Positions 10,928 through 25,100 of a DNA stretch of 64,000 nucleotides are shown piece after piece (positions within the stretch are counted from its first letter, which is position 1; the number at the start of each line of letters is the position of its first letter). Both the position numbers and the translations under genes were made by a program. The DNA lies in assembly GCA_003508835.1 (NCBI GenBank), contig PUFA01000084.1, forward strand, positions 1 to 64,000. The letters run 5' to 3'. The notes under the pieces are model-generated. The model did not search any database. It was not told the origin of the DNA and saw only the letters and a program-made list of their open reading frames with translations. Source of the DNA: Eonycteris spelaea. Taxonomy: Eukaryota > Chordata > Mammalia > Chiroptera > Pteropodidae.

Positions 10928-13900
10928 ATCAGCATGGTTGATGTTACCAGGCTCAATGAGAGCAGCTCTTCTGCCGAGGAAAGTAGACAAGATGTTCTAG
11001 AGAACACATTTTTCAGAAGCATAAAGAACTGTCAGTTTTATTGTTAGAAATGAAGAAGCCCCAAGAAGAGATTGCTTTCTTAAGTTGCAGCTCCAGGGCA
11101 AGGGCTGATGGGGACCCCAATGTCCTTGACCAGACGAAATGAAACAGATAGAGAGTGAAGGAATACCTGCAGTTAGGGTGAAAATGTTGCTGAAGATTAA
11201 CAGAGCAACATCTTCCCCCAATGTCAAATGAAGAGAGCAGTCTTCCAGCAATTGAAAAAGAAAAGCAGATGAGTATTGACACATCAAAATAGAACATCTG
11301 AGGAAATACTTTTAAATGACACTGGAATGGATTGAAAATCAACAAAGCAGGATGATGTTGATTAAACCCCCTTCTGCTGACCAGGTACTTGTCAGTGTCA
11401 CCAAGAGGAATAAAGACTAAAAAGTCAAATTTTGGAGCTTGAGATAGCTTTCATAAAGCAGAGGAAACCTATGAGAAAAAATTAGATGAGAAAGCTAAGG
11501 AGATAAGCAACCTTACCCAGGTGATTGAAGAGTTTAAGAAAAATGCCGAAGATACCAACAGTGTATGCACTGCTTGTCTGAAGAAAGAGACCAGCTTCTC
11601 TCTCAGGTGAAGGAACTTAGTGTAGTACAGAACTGAGGGCTCAGGTACAACAACTGGAAGTAAACCTTGCAGAAGCAGAAAGGCAAAGAAGACTCGACTA
11701 TGAAAGTCAAACTACTCATCATAACTTTGCTTACTGAACAGATTCACAGTCTCAGCATAGAGCGAAATCTAAAGATGTGAAAATTGAAGTTTTACAGAAT
11801 GAACTGATGGTGTGCAGCTTCAGTTTTCTGAGCAGAATACAACTAGATCAAAAGCCCTGGAAAGCCAGACTGCAGAAGAAGGAAAGTGAAGTGCCTTGAG
11901 AGGCAGAACGTGAGGGATATCTCAAATAAGATGGAAGAACTTTCACAGGTTCTTTCACAGAAGGAACTTGAAATAGCAAAAATGGATCAACTCTTACTGG
12001 AAGAAAAAGAGAGATGTGGAAACCCTTCAACAAAACCATCGAAGAGAAAGATCAGCAAGTGACAGAAATCAGCTTAGTATGACTGAGAAATGGTTCAGCT
12101 TAATGAAGAGAAAGTTTTCTCTTGGGGTTGAAATTAAGACTCTTAAAGAAACAGCTGAATTTATTATCCAGAGCTGAAGAGGCAAAAAAGAGCAAGTGGA
12201 AGAAGATAGAAGGAAGTTGTTTCTGGCCTTAAACTACTTTTGATGAATGAGCCCAGCAGGCTAATAAGTAAAGAAGAGCTTCACAGTGAATTTAGACCTT
12301 GTAAAGAAAGAAAGTGAGCAGAGAAAAGAGAAAGCTTCCAGGCAGCTCTTATTAACAGGAAAGAACTTCTACAGAGAGTCAGTAAATTAGAAAGAGGAAT
12401 GGCCAAAATGAAAGATGAATCCAGAAGAGATCCCGTTCAATGAAGTGAGAGGAGAGAAATGAGGAAGATAAAGAAAGTAAAAGAAGAGTCAGAAAAATGT
12501 AATGACTTCTAAGTGCCGAGAAATAAAATTCTTTTAAAACAGACAATATCTGAGAAAGAAGTAGAAACTAGAGCATTTAAGGAAGGATTCAGAAGAAAAG
12601 GCAGCAGCCAAAGAAGAGTTACAGGCTGTGATTCAAACAGTGAATCAGAACTTGCAAGAGAAGGCAAATGAAATAGATTTACTCCCAAGCAGAAATCACT
12701 GAACATCAAGCAATTATCCAAAAGTTAACCACACAGTAACAAGGAGCAGGTGATGGAACTCAGCAGCTGTAAAAGAAACAGTTAACTGTCCATTCTTGTG
12801 CCAGTGGTATAGAACACTGGAAGCCAGAACTGGAAAAAAAAAGATATTGGACCTTGAAAAAGAGAAGGAGCAACTTCAAAAGAAGCTACAGGAAGTACTA
12901 ACCTCTCGGCAAGGTGATTCTAAAAAAGGCACAAGAAGGAGAAAGACATCTTAGGGAGGAGCTAAAAGCAACAGAAAGATAACTATGAAATCACTTGCAA
13001 GAGCAGTTTGACAAGCAAAGCAAGGAAAATGAGAACATGGATACCAGCTAAGGCAACTCCAGATTCAAATAAGGGAGTCTGTAGACAGAAAAACTTCCAG
13101 ACACTGACCAGCAGAACCCAGACTTCCTGCTCAACAGGTTCAGAAGAACCTTTATTCAAAGCCATGGAGCAGCAAACCCTTCCCAAGCCTATCCAGAGTC
13201 AAACTTGTTCCCAGACTGGCCTCATCCTAAGGATATAAATGCTCTTTCAGGACAATCCTTCTATTGCTCAAATTAAGACTCAGCTCAAAGACATAGAGGC
13301 TGAGAAAGAGGAGTTTAGAATTGAGAGTTAGTTCTACAGGCAGTGAACTTACTAAAAAATCAGAAGAGGTAATTTTCAGTTACAAGAGCAGATAAAATAA
13401 ATCAGGGTTTCGAAATCCAAAAGTCTAAAGACAGCGCTCAATGAAGCTGAAGCCCGTGCAGAAAGCCTGAGGCAGAAATTGGAAAACAGTCAACTAGAAA
13501 TTGCTGGATTAGAACGTTTAAGAGAATTACAACCTGAACTAGATGAACTGCAAAAACTCATAAGCAAAAAGGAAGAAGAAGTTAGGTACCTTTCTGAACA
13601 GCTTGGCAAGAAAAGAAGAAGTCCTTATAAAGTACAGGCAGAGATTGATAGAACAAGAGGATTTAATTAGGCTCTGCATACACAGCTGGAAATGCAAAGC
13701 CAAAGAACATGATGAGAAGATAAAGCACTACAGGTAGAACTTTGTGAATGATGAAGCAAAAACCAGAAGAGATTGGAGAAGAAAGTAAAGCAAAGCAACA
13801 AAACAGAGAAAACTGCAAGCTGCCCTCATTTCCCGAAAAGAAGCACTAAAAGAAAACAAGGTCTGCAGGAGGAGTTGTCTTTTGGCAAAGATACCATTGA

Positions 13901-16119
13901 ACATCTCACACAAGTCTTTGGCAAATGTGGAAAACCAAGTTTCTGCCCAAAATAAAGAAAAAGATATATTCTTAAAAAGTTAGCTTCTTCTTCAGGAAGA
14001 AAGAGACAAACTCATCACAGAAGGGACAGATCATTAATGGGAAAATCAAAGTCTCAATGGCTCTTGTGAAAGTCTGAAATTTGCTCTGGAGGGTCTTACT
14101 GAAGACAAAGAAAACTTAGTGAAGGAAATTGAATCTTTGAAGATGCTCTAAGATTGCAGAAAGCACTGAAGTGGCAAGATAAAACAGGGAGTTACAAAAA
14201 GAGTATGAAATTCTTCTGCATACCTATGAGAATGTTATAATGAGGCAGAAAGGATTCAGCAGTGATGGAAAACTGTGAGGCAAGAGAAGCAAGAACTATA
14301 TGGCAAGCTAAGAAAGCACAGAAGCAAACAAGAAAGAAATGGAAAAGCCAGTGGAGGAAAGCTCAACAGAAATGGAGGAAATGAAAGAAAAGATGAGAAG
14401 TTTGCTTAAGTCTAAACAGCAGAAAATCCTGGAGTTGGAAGAAGAGAATGACCGGCTTCGAGAGAGGTACACCCTGCTGGAAAGGTTCATCTAAAGATTG
14501 TATGGAAGCACTTCTTTCTCTCAATTCCAGCATGAAGGAGGAACTAGAAAGAGTCAAAACAGAGTATAAAACCCTTTCTAAGGAGTTTGAGGCTTTAATG
14601 ACTGAGAAGGACTCTCTAAGTGTGGAAGTCAAGATTTGTAAAGCATCAGATAGAAAGGTAATATATCCAAACAAGCTAGCCTAGAGGCCATTGAGAAACA
14701 TGATAACCAAGTGCATATCACTGAAGAGGTAACACAGCCTGTCCTAGATGAGGCTAATGAGCAAGACTCTTTGAGTATGAGCATGAAGCCTGAATATTCA
14801 GAATCCATTCTACCAGAGACCAGTGCCAAGCCTGAAATAGGTGAGAATGTCAGCTCACATGATGAAATTAATAACTACTTACAGCAGATTGATCAGCTCA
14901 AAGAAAGAATTGCTGACTTAGAGGAGAAAACAGAAAGAAAAGGAATTTAGCCAGAATTTAGACAATGAGAAAATGCTTTACTGAGTCAAATATCAGCAAA
15001 GGATGGTGAACTAAAAATGCTTCAGGAAGAAGTAACCAAAATAAACCTGTTAAATCAGCAAATCCAAGAAGAACTTGTTAGAGTCACCAAGCTCAAAGAG
15101 ACAGCAGAAGAAGAGAAAGATGAATTTGAAGAGAGGCTTATGAATCAATTAGCAGAACTTAATGGAAGCATTGGGAATTATTATCAGGATGTTACAGATG
15201 CCCAAATAAAAAATGAACTCCTAGAATCTGAAATGGAGAACCTTAAAAAGTGTGTGAGTGAATTGGAAGAAGAGAAGCAGCAGTTAGTCAAGGAGAAAAC
15301 TCAGGTGGAGTCAGAAATACGAAAGGAATATTTGGAGAAAATACAAGGCGCTCAGAAAGGACCTAGTAATAAAAACCATGCAAAGAACTTCAGGAGCTGT
15401 TAAAAGAAAAGCAACAAGAAGTAAAGCAGCTGCAAAAGGACTGCATCAGGTACCAGGAGAAAATTAGTGCTCTAGAGAGGACTGTAAAGGCCCTAGAATT
15501 TGTTCAAACTGAGTCCCAAAAAGATTTGGAAATAACCAAAGAAAATCTGGTTCAAGCCAGTGAACACCGCAAGAGGCAGAAACAGAATTAGCCAGCTTCA
15601 AAGTACTGCTAGATGACACTCAGAGTGAAGCAGCAAGGGTCCTAGCAGATAATCTAAAGTTGAAAAGGAACTTCAGTCAAGTAAAGAATTAGTTAAAAGC
15701 CAAATGAAACAAAAGGATGAAGATCTTGAGCGAAGATTGGAGCAAGTAGAAGAGAAACACCTGAAAGAGAAGAAGAATATGCAAGAAAAACTGGATGCAT
15801 CGTAGAGAAAAAGTCTACTTGGAAGAGACATTTGGAGAGATTCAGATTACTTTGAACAAAAAGACAAGAAGTTAACAACTTCAGGAAAACTTGGATAGTA
15901 CTGTGGCCCAGCTTGCAGCTTTCACTAAGAGCATGTCGTCCCTCCAGGACGATCGGGACAGGGTAATAGATGAAGCCAAGAAATGGGAGAGGAAGTTCAG
16001 TGATGCGATTCAAACCAAAGAAGAAGAATTAGACTCAGAGAGGAGAACTGCAGTGTTCTAAAGGATCAACTTAGGCAGATGTCCATCCATATGGAGGAAC
16101 TGAAGATCAGCATTTCCAG
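10928..16119 (+). CDS. GOLGB1: GOLGB1 giant exon A (coiled-coil rod), with many frameshifts in this sequence
   Basis: An exon of about 5.2 kb, bounded by acceptor AAACAG and donor GTAAAT, encoding the bulk of the giantin rod. It is almost entirely heptad-rich and high in E, K, Q and L. Collinear giantin similarity runs from ISMVDVTRLNESSSAEESRQ at the start to SSLQDDRDR and the MSIHMEELKISIS end. The frame is broken dozens of times. Examples: AAA to AA near 11082, TTT to TT near 11574, AA to A near 11627, GG to G near 11762 and 11805. Frame-clean stretches exist, for example 14448-14655, 14711-14935 and 15017-15375, and these are strongly conserved at the protein level. That argues for recent or artefactual indels, not long neutral decay. 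A single real pseudogenising event cannot be excluded without reads. Confidence 0.85.
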
Positions 16120-17016
16120 GTAAATGAGTAATAATTATTTTTGCTCTCCAAAAAGAGATTTGGAGGCAAGAAAGTCTCTAAAAACTGGCTCTTTTCCCTT
16201 TATATTATGGGACTGATTTTGGCTTAAATTCCCCTAGAGATACAGTCTCGCTTGCGCCTGCCCTGCTTCCCTCTCCCCACTCTCCCCTCCGCCTCCAACC
16301 TTTTCTCTCTCTTTCTCTGTCTTCCTCTGCATATGGCTTTCAGCTACAACTCTATTAACATGAAAAATTCACTTCTGCTTCTCTTGCCATCTTTCTAGAT
16401 TTCCTAGCTTTTTCTTTTGCATTTCCATTTCCACTACTCTTGTCTGGTTTGTACCACAGTATTCCCAAGTTATTTCCCTTAACTTCCTAAATGTCACCCT
16501 CTTTGCTCTTCCTCATATTCCATATCAGTTCTACTGCATATGCCTGTTGAAGTTATTTTCCTCACACTCCAATTTTATATCACTTTTTAATATTCGAACA
16601 CTAACCGTGTCCCCCACACTTTATACTCCTCTACTTTTGGTAGTATCCTTATGCTCTGAGATGGTTTCCTTATTGTCTCTTACACCAAGATTGTTCCTTT
16701 AAGAGGCCAGACGTTAGCTTGTCTAGAGCAAAGTAAAGCAATATAGGAGAAAGTAGTACTTTCTAGAGTGTACAAAACCATGTCACTAAAATAAGCAACA
16801 TACTTTGGAGTTTTATAATTTAAATATATGAATCATTAGGTACAGATACCATTAATACAGAGTATCCAGTAGAACTAATATCTCTTCATTAAAAAGGTGA
16901 GCACTTTCAATTGTGAATATTCATTTGTAGATATGAGTACATGTTGTAGTATGTGATTCTTAGGTATCAAGTAATTTCCTTGAATCCTGCAATTTATGAC
17001 CTTTTTTTTTTTCTAG
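16120..17016 (+). other. GOLGB1 intron between the two giant exons
   Basis: An intron of about 0.9 kb with a pyrimidine-rich block (16240-16330) and a long T tract before the acceptor TTCTAG at 17011-17016. No repeat or RNA gene recognised. Confidence 0.6.
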
Positions 17017-18918
17017 CTGAACATGACAAGCAGATTTGGGAGTCCAAGGCCCAGACGGAGGTCCAGCTTCAACAGAAGGTCTGTGATACTCTACAGGGGA
17101 AAACAAAGAACTGTTGTCCCAACTAGAGGAGACTCAACAAGCTGTACCACAATTCTCAGAATGAATTAGCTAAATTAGAAGATCAGAACTTAAGAGTCTC
17201 AGAGACCAGTCAACTGATTTAAATAACTCTTTGGAAAAATGTAAGGAAAATAAAGAAAATTTGGAAGGGATCATAAAGCAGCAAGAGCTGATATCCAGAA
17301 TCGTAAGTTAGTTATGAACAGCTGGAAACTGATCTTCAGGCCTCCAGCAACTGACTAGTAAACTGCATGAAGAAATAAACATAAAAGAGCAGAAAATTAT
17401 AAGCCTGCTTCTGCCAAAGAAAGGCAATCCAAGTAGCTGTTGCTGAACTGCATCAGCAACATGATAAAGAAATTAAAGAACTGGAAAACCTGCTATCCCA
17501 GGAGGAAGAAGAGAATTGTCTTAGAAGAGGAGAACAAAAAAGCTGTTGACAAAACCAATCGCTCATAGAAACACTGAAATCCATCAAAAAAGGAAAACAT
17601 GCAACAGAAGGCTCAGTTGAATTCCTTTGTTAAATCCATGTCTTCTCTCCAGGATGACCGAGACCGCATAGTAGGTGATTATCAACAGCTGGAAGAGAGA
17701 CATCTCTCTGCAATCTTGGAAAAAGACCAACTCATCCAGAGGCTGCTGCTGAGAATAATAAGCTTAAGAAGAAATTCGATGCTTAAGAAGTCATATGGAT
17801 GACCTTAATTCTGAGAATGCCAAGCTGGATGCAGAACTGATCCAGTATAGAGAAGACTGAATCAAGTGAATCATCGAGGAGGACTATCAGCAAAGCAACT
17901 CCTTGAAGCTCAACTTCAGCAGAATAAGGAGCTGAAAAGTGAATATACTAAATTAGAAGAAAAGCTGAAGGAGTCTGAGGAAGCAAAGGAGAATCTGCAG
18001 AAGTCCTCTACTGCCTTACAGGAAGAGAATACAAGGTTTATCTAAAGAGGTTGAGAGCTTGAAAGTATCTATATCCCAACTGAAGAGACAATTAACAGCC
18101 TTGCAGGAAGAAGGTACTTTAGGACTATTTCAGACCCAATTAAAAGTAAAAGAAGAAGAGGTACAGAGGTTAAGTACTACTCTTTCTTCTTCTCAAAAGA
18201 AAATTACAGAACTGGAAGAGGAATTGGTTCATGTTCAGATGGAAGCTGCCAAGAAGGTAGATGAAATTGAAGATAAAATGAAGAAGAATTAAAGTATCTT
18301 CATCATGATGCAGGGATAATGCGAAATGAAACAGAAACAGCAGAAGAAAGGGTGGCAGAGCTAGCAAGAGATCTGATGGAGATGGAACAGAAATTACTCA
18401 TGGTCACCAAAGAAAATAAAGATCTCACAGCACAAATCCAGTCTTTTGGAAGGTCTATGAGTTCCCTACAAAATAGTGAGATCATGCCAATGAAGAGCTT
18501 GATGAACTGAAAAGGAAATATGATGTCAGTCTGAAGGAGTTGGCACAGCTGAAAGAAGAACAAGGCCTCTTAAGCAGAGAAAGAGAGGTTCTGTTTCTAA
18601 AGCTGCCTTTCCAGTGAATTCCACTGAGATAACAGCTTGCCTCACCTTGAGAAACTTAACCAACAGCTTTTTATCCAAAAATGAACAACTGCTTCACTTG
18701 TCCTCACAACTGGAAGGTTTCTTACAACCAAGTGCAGTCCTTTTCAAGGCTATGGCCAGTCTACAGAATGAGAGAGATCACCTCTTGAATGAGCTGGAGA
18801 AATTCCGCAAGTCAGAGGAAGGGAAGCAGAGGTCCGCGCTCAGCCTGCAACCAGCCCAGCTGAAGTACAGAGTTTAAAAAAAGCTATGTCATCACTCCAA
18901 AATGACAGAGACCGACTA
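17017..18918 (+). CDS. GOLGB1: GOLGB1 giant exon B (coiled-coil rod), with frameshifts
   Basis: An exon of about 1.9 kb that continues the rod, from EHDKQIWESKAQTEVQLQQK to AMSSLQNDRDRL. It includes the giantin-typical repeated motif SMSSLQ-(D/N)-DRDR near 17636-17665. The acceptor region itself appears to lack two bases compared with the expected R-L-E-H-D junction. Frame breaks recur, for example a shortened G run near 17097 and shifts near 17748 and 18048. Open stretches such as 18059-18289 and 18319-18507 are highly giantin-like. The donor is GTGAGT at 18919. The indel pattern is the same as in giant exon A. Confidence 0.85.
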
Positions 18919-20589
18919 GTGAGTGACTAGTTTTCTCTCTGATCTTTGAGAATTTTTGAACCTTTATTTAAGTAATTTACATTTCTATAGAAAAGGATAA
19001 GCAGATTCTTACATAAGTATCTGGGCACTCTGGGGCAGTATTATATATGCCAGGGGTTCTGTTTGGTCTTAGAGAAATAGAAACATTATTTCAATTACTT
19101 TAAATCTACTATTACCATTTTTTTTAATTGCAAATTTTCTTTGCAAAAAACTCTCCATTGGTTATAAAAAGACTAAGAAATGGAGAGCTATTTTTTATAT
19201 TGTTACACACAACATACACTTAAATGTTTTCAGATTTGTCATAGTTTTACTGAAAGTATAGGGATCCTTCACTACCTTCCTATAGTGACAGTTTAGCAGT
19301 AAATTATCTCATAAAATTAGGAGTAAAGAGGACTCAGCTTGTCATATACATATGTATCCTAACTTGTCTAAAAAAGTTACATGTAAAAAAGGGTTCATTT
19401 AAATAAGTTTAAATGACTAAGAAAATCTTATTTGTAAACTGAACCATTGACCCACTTTACTACCAACTTTTTCAATCAGAGAGAAAGATGAGGACCTCTA
19501 ATGCTTAACTTTGCTGCTGTTTGTAAGATCCAGTAGTGTAATCCAGGTCTTTTATTCCAAAAACTTCCAGGCAGCAAATTCAGAGGCAAAACTCGAACTA
19601 TATGAGCCAAGCCCGGTTGTGAGGGGATTCTGCTTTGTGACATTCCTCTCTTCACTTTCTTGACAGTCTCTTAACTCTGTCAAGCCCATATACTTAGGCC
19701 AAAAAGAAAATAAATTGAGCTTTAAAATGCTGGATCTTTCCATTTAAAAAAGTGACCCATGCCCAGAATCTGAAAATTCTAGTTTTTAAGATTAGCTCTA
19801 GTGAAAAGATCATTTCCCTTAACTGTAAAGTCTTATGCAAACTTTTCTTTTTCTTTGTAGGTAGTGTATTCATTCATATTACACTTAACATCCAATATTT
19901 ATAGACAGTCTTTTGCCTTTTGTACTCAACCAAGGACACTATCCTCTTGCAGCTATGGCTTTGACGCAACACAATTTATGTATATTTGTTTATATTTTAA
20001 AAATAGTTTTCATTCAGCTGCCTTTGTCTTAGGAGCTTGACTTTGTGTAATTGCTTTCAGAATGCAAATGCTACAGGTTTTATCAGGCAGTCTATACCTC
20101 AAAGCTATAATTTATAGCATGCAGATGTTGATTATCTTTTAAGTCAAAATCTTTTTCTTGGAAGCTATTAGGATAGAATCTGAATTATCTATGTTTCAAT
20201 CAGTAAATTGCTTTACTATTCTTATCTATTTTACATACTAGGACTAAACTTTCTATCTCTCAGCCCCAGTTCCACATTTTTGTCTACTGGATATTTACAA
20301 GCCACACCAGCTTTTAAAAATTTCCATATTTCTATAACTCATAGTAATATTCCTTTGTTCCCTAAGGTTCATAACTGTGATTTTATTTCATTTAATCATC
20401 AAGGTCTTTCATTTCTTTATTCATAATGTGCTTCAAATACCTTTTTCCTTTTCGTCAACATCTTGGGGAAGTCCTTAACACCTTACCTTTAAACTGTTAT
20501 AATATTGCTGCTCCCAGTTTGTCACCTCTCCACTTCATTGTATATATCACTGCTGAATAAATCTTTCCAAAACTCTACTTTCTTAGTAC

Positions 20590-21110
20590 CGCACTACTCA
20601 AAAACCCTGAAAAGTTGTACTATCTCTAGATGAGGCTTAGGATTCAAACCTCTTAATCTGACATTTAAGACCCTATAATTTGTCTTTAGCTTTCTTTTCA
20701 GACTTTCCTTTTACTGTTCCCCCATTTTACTCCTCATTCCAGCCAGACTGATCTACTCATTATACAATAATTGTACCCAGTACTTACATCCCGTCAGTCA
20801 AAATGTCCTCTGAATTTTCCTTTTTTGGGCAAATATCTCTCTCTTTAAAAGTCACCCTAGAGCTCACATCCTCTGGTAACATTTCCAAATCACTTGATTG
20901 TCTATTACCTTATATTTGTATTCTCTAGTACTTTTCATTTGTCCCATAATGCCTTGTTTGTGTACATGTCTATGTGTGTTTAATTTCTATATACTTATTT
21001 TTTTTTCCCCAATTAGATTGTAAGCTTCTGGTAATGTCATGTCTTATGCTTGCTTGTATTTTCCATGGTCTTTAGCATAGAGTAATTAATTAATCATATG
21101 ATAGATAATC
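20590..21110. mobile_element. LINE-2-like fragment
   Basis: The order of words ('ccagccagactgatctactc' near 20739, 'gtcaccctagagctcac' near 20851, 'gattgtaagcttctgg' near 21016) follows the pyrimidine-rich L2 3' region. Diverged and non-coding. Confidence 0.55.
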
Positions 21111-23099
21111 AGTTGTTGGTCATTCCCTATATTTGTGATTGTTACTGAAAACACTATTTTCTCCATTTTGTAAAACTGTCATGTAGGGGAGTTATGAAAA
21201 CTTTTGAACTGAAGCTTTTACGTCTGTCATGAAAGAATCATAAAGCCTAGGCAGGATTATAAATAACATTAAAGACCTGATAGCGTGACTCATTGATACT
21301 ACATCCATGGCTCACTGCTGAGGCCCTTCTGCGTACTTTCTAAATGCATTGTTATCTGTCCATCATCCCTTTCCATATATATTGTTCTCAGTCTGTCTCA
21401 TGAGCATGGAAGTTTCTAGTTTCTCAATCATTGGCTGCTTGTGTGATAGATATGGGAGATAACATGTATTTCAACCTTTATTGATTTAAATATTCAGCCT
21501 AAGCCAGCAGTGTATCACCTCTGCCTAGAATACTCTCCCTTTCTTTTAGGACCAACCCAGAGATAATTTAGGTCTGAAAGAGACTTAGTTCTCTTCTTTA
21601 CTTAGTCAAGGGGAAGTTTCCAAAAAAGAGTCCAAGGCTCAAGTGGCAGGATTTAGCCCAAGAGATTCTACTAGAGCATAATAGACAACTCTGAAAACAT
21701 TCTGGAGTTTTCATCTGCCTATTTGCCTAACTTCCTTAGGACTTTCCCAAAGTAAATGAAGCACAATTTCTACCTAAAGAGTGGAGAACAAATCTCTAGC
21801 AGTACCTGTATTTGTTTATATTCCATTCTGAAAATGACTTGAGTAGCATATTAAAATGTGAACAGTTTTTCAAGATACAAGAACTGTGAAGGAAGAGAAA
21901 ATGAGGACAGAAGAGAAAAAGATTTAATTGGGATAAGTTTAGTGTTCCAAGGAGATGCCACACTGTCTTCTACTCTTTGTTAGAACAATGAGCCACTAAT
22001 TGCTCTGGGCTTTCTGGCAGCCATCAGAAATAGGGAATTAAAAAACCATGTGCATGAATTGCAGTGTCCATATTTTAGGAAAGGGGAAGGAAAAAAAAAA
22101 ACTTGTTCAGTATAAGAATAGTTATTTTTTAATTATTGAGGCTTACAAAAAATTTCTTCTCTATTTCCATAGAGAAGACACTATGCAGCTGTGAAACACC
22201 CTTTATTTTACTTCTCTATAGTAAAGATAGTAATATGTCTTACTATTAAAAATATTTTACATTTTCTGATGATCTGGTCTATTCCAAGGATAAATTTAGA
22301 GTATCTGAACTAGAGGAGTGAGTTGATTGCATTAAGAATATATATGTTTTGCTTTCAAATAAAAAAACAAACATGTTTTTATCTTATTAATGAGTCACTA
22401 AATTCTACAGTGTTCAATAAGAAAAACAAACAGTAGCACCCCCAACCCTGTTTCTCTCTGAAAGCAATTTGTTTTTAGATGATTATTTCCTTAGTATCTA
22501 ATATCATGCTTATAGTGCATCTTGGTTTTTCATTCTTTGTATTAGTTATCAATTCTTTTATGCCAATAGGATTTAGTTCTCTTTACTCCCTTTGCTTCCA
22601 CAGTATGTACGTATGTATATACACGTACACATTTCACACACATACATAGATGTGCAATTTTAATATACAACTCCTCCCTTCTCCTGATGTAATTTAATTT
22701 TAATTTTGGTTAAATCAATATTCTGTGCTTACATTTTTATGACAACAAATGATATTATATCTACAAAAGATGTGATCCTTTTCCTTAACATTGTTGTTTT
22801 TCTTAGAGTTAATAACTGGTTTCGTTATTGTTACTTACTTAGTTTTCTTTGTATTTATCAATATAATTTAAACCAGGACTGCTGTTTATCCACATCTCTC
22901 AAGATGTTTATTTTTATCAATTTCATCTTCATGAAGAAAATTCTCCTGGAGTCTCTGACTTGCTCTTATATGAATAGTTGCCCTGTACTCCTAGGACACA
23001 GATTTCATCCTAGAATATCTCCTTTTACCTTTCTCCTTTATTAGATCTTCTGTTCCTTATATTCCATGTCTGCCTTGTCTTGGTTTTGTGCCATCATTT

Positions 23100-24790
23100 T
23101 GATGGCATAAATCATTCAGTAGCTCTCTAAGATATGTAGGTGGTAAATTTATTGAAAATATCGTTTCATCTCTCACATGTGATAATTTGGCTGGATACAG
23201 AATTCTAGGCTGAAAATAACTCTCTTCAAAATTGTGAAGTCTTTGGTCCGTTGCTTTTTAGCTTACATTGTGGTTCAAGGTCCAAGCTACTCATTCTTGA
23301 TCTTTTGTATGTGAGCTATTTATCTCTCTCTCCTCTTTTATCTTTTATCTCTTGTTTCTCATCTCTCATTTCTGTCTCTGGAAATATATAGGATCTCTTA
23401 GTCTCTGTGTTCTGAAATTTCATGATAATGTACTTTTTGCTTTCAGTCTGTTTTCATTCATCATTCTGTCTTGTTTTGGAATATAAGAATTCATACTCAT
23501 CAAATTTGGGAAATCTTTTTATGTCTTACTATTCTTCCCCTCACCCCCTTCTTTTTCTTGGTTGTCTTTTTTCTGAAAATCCTATTATTTAAAATTAGGA
23601 TCTTCTGGATTAGTGCTATAATTTTCTTGCCTTTTCTATTCTTTTGCTATTATTTGGGAAGATTTCCTCAGCTGCATCTTTTGAACTCTATAGAGGTTTT
23701 CTTTTTTGCTATCATGTTCCTAATTTCCAAGGGTTTCTTTTTTTTTACTTTTCCTTAATATATGCTCTTATCTCTCCAAGAACAGTCATGGTAGTTTTGT
23801 TCTTTGAAGTTTTCTCATAATGAGTTTTTCTTTATAATTATTTGTTTCTGCTCTCACGTTTCTAATTTCCAATGTTCTCTCTTAAATCTAAGTATATATA
23901 TATTTTTCCTCTGCTAAACTCCTTCAAATTACTCTCCTAGTTTCTTTTCATCTCTGCTTTAATATTAGCCATTATTCAGGTGAGGGTTAATCCTTGGTTT
24001 ACTCTTCCTATTTAAGGGTAGGGTCTAAAAAGCTTATGGGTGGAGCTTACCAATTCTCAGTTTTATTGCAGTATGATCATGCTGAGGATAGTGCCCATGT
24101 TGATGTCTTTAGTTCGTCTGGGTCCAGTCAGACTTTCTAGAGAAGACTTTTCATTTCCTGCATAGAAGGTAAAGAAGGACCTGTATGCTAGCACTCTCCA
24201 AGCTGAGTAGAGGAAAGGTTTTAAGCATTCAGAAAGCATACATTCACTTGCTCACCCTTGCTTTAGAACAATACCCTTATTTCCAGTTGCGCCTGTTGTT
24301 CCATCATCCAGAAACACTTCTTTTACCTTTTCCAGAGAATAAAACTTAGTTGTCTGTTGGGTAACAAAAAGTGCAGAGCTACAGAGGGTACCTAGGGATG
24401 CAGTTATTTCTTAAGCAGCTTTCATCTAATCCTCCTTATTTCAGCTACCACCTCCTCCCTAACCCCATCACTATCATTTCCAGAGGTACCTGGTGCTGTT
24501 AATTCCTGAGACTTTTGAAGATTCTGCAGAGTAAGTTCTATTGGTTCTTGGCTTTCCCTACTGCCAGCTTAAGATTTGGCTTTCCCTGATCTGTTAAGTC
24601 ATTTACCACTTATACATCTGCTTTTCAGCTTCCAAAATTAATTTTGTTGCTGCTGACCCCTCTCTTGTTCCTTCTGTTCTTGTGTTTTATGCTTTTAAAA
24701 ATAATGTCTTTATTGTAGCTTTAGTAATGTTTCCAGAGTGGGTGAAATAGATGTGTGTTCAAGGCACCCATTTTTTCCCAGATGTCCTGT
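23100..24790 (-). mobile_element. Old LINE-1 remnants, antisense
   Basis: T-rich text such as 'ggctggatacagaattctag' near 23190 and 'gtgttctgaaatttcatgat' near 23408 fits the 5' half of old mammalian L1s in antisense. Degenerate; ends and subfamily uncertain. Confidence 0.5.
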
Positions 24791-24924
24791 TATTTCTTAC
24801 TACCAAGCTTTTAATGAGTATTAGGAATAAAAAGTTTGAAGATATACCTGGACTATAAATGGGCAGTTTTGCTCATTAAAGGCAAGTCCATCATCATCAT
24901 ATCATCATCACCACTAACTTTATG

Positions 24925-25100
24925 TGTGTAACACATTGTTTTTATTTCTCATAATCTTATGAGAGGCACTATAATTATCTTCAATTTATAAGTGAGAGAA
25001 ATTAAAGCTTAGAGAGCGTAAGGAACATGCATAAGGCCACATGACCTACGTGGGTAGGATTACTGACTCCAAAGCCTAAGTACTCTTAACCACTGGGCCT
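24925..25100 (-). mobile_element. MIR SINE, antisense
   Basis: Shows the complement of the MIR core and tRNA-derived head in order: 'agcttagagagcgtaagg' (25006-25023), 'ctgactccaaagcc' (25063-25076) and 'ctcttaaccactgggc' (25083-25098). Confidence 0.7.

Noticed and set aside
10928..18918. GOLGB1 as a true pseudogene in this species
   Set aside because: Local protein conservation is high, indels greatly exceed damaging substitutions, and flanking exons including the membrane anchor are intact. Local sequence error explains this better, though reads are needed.
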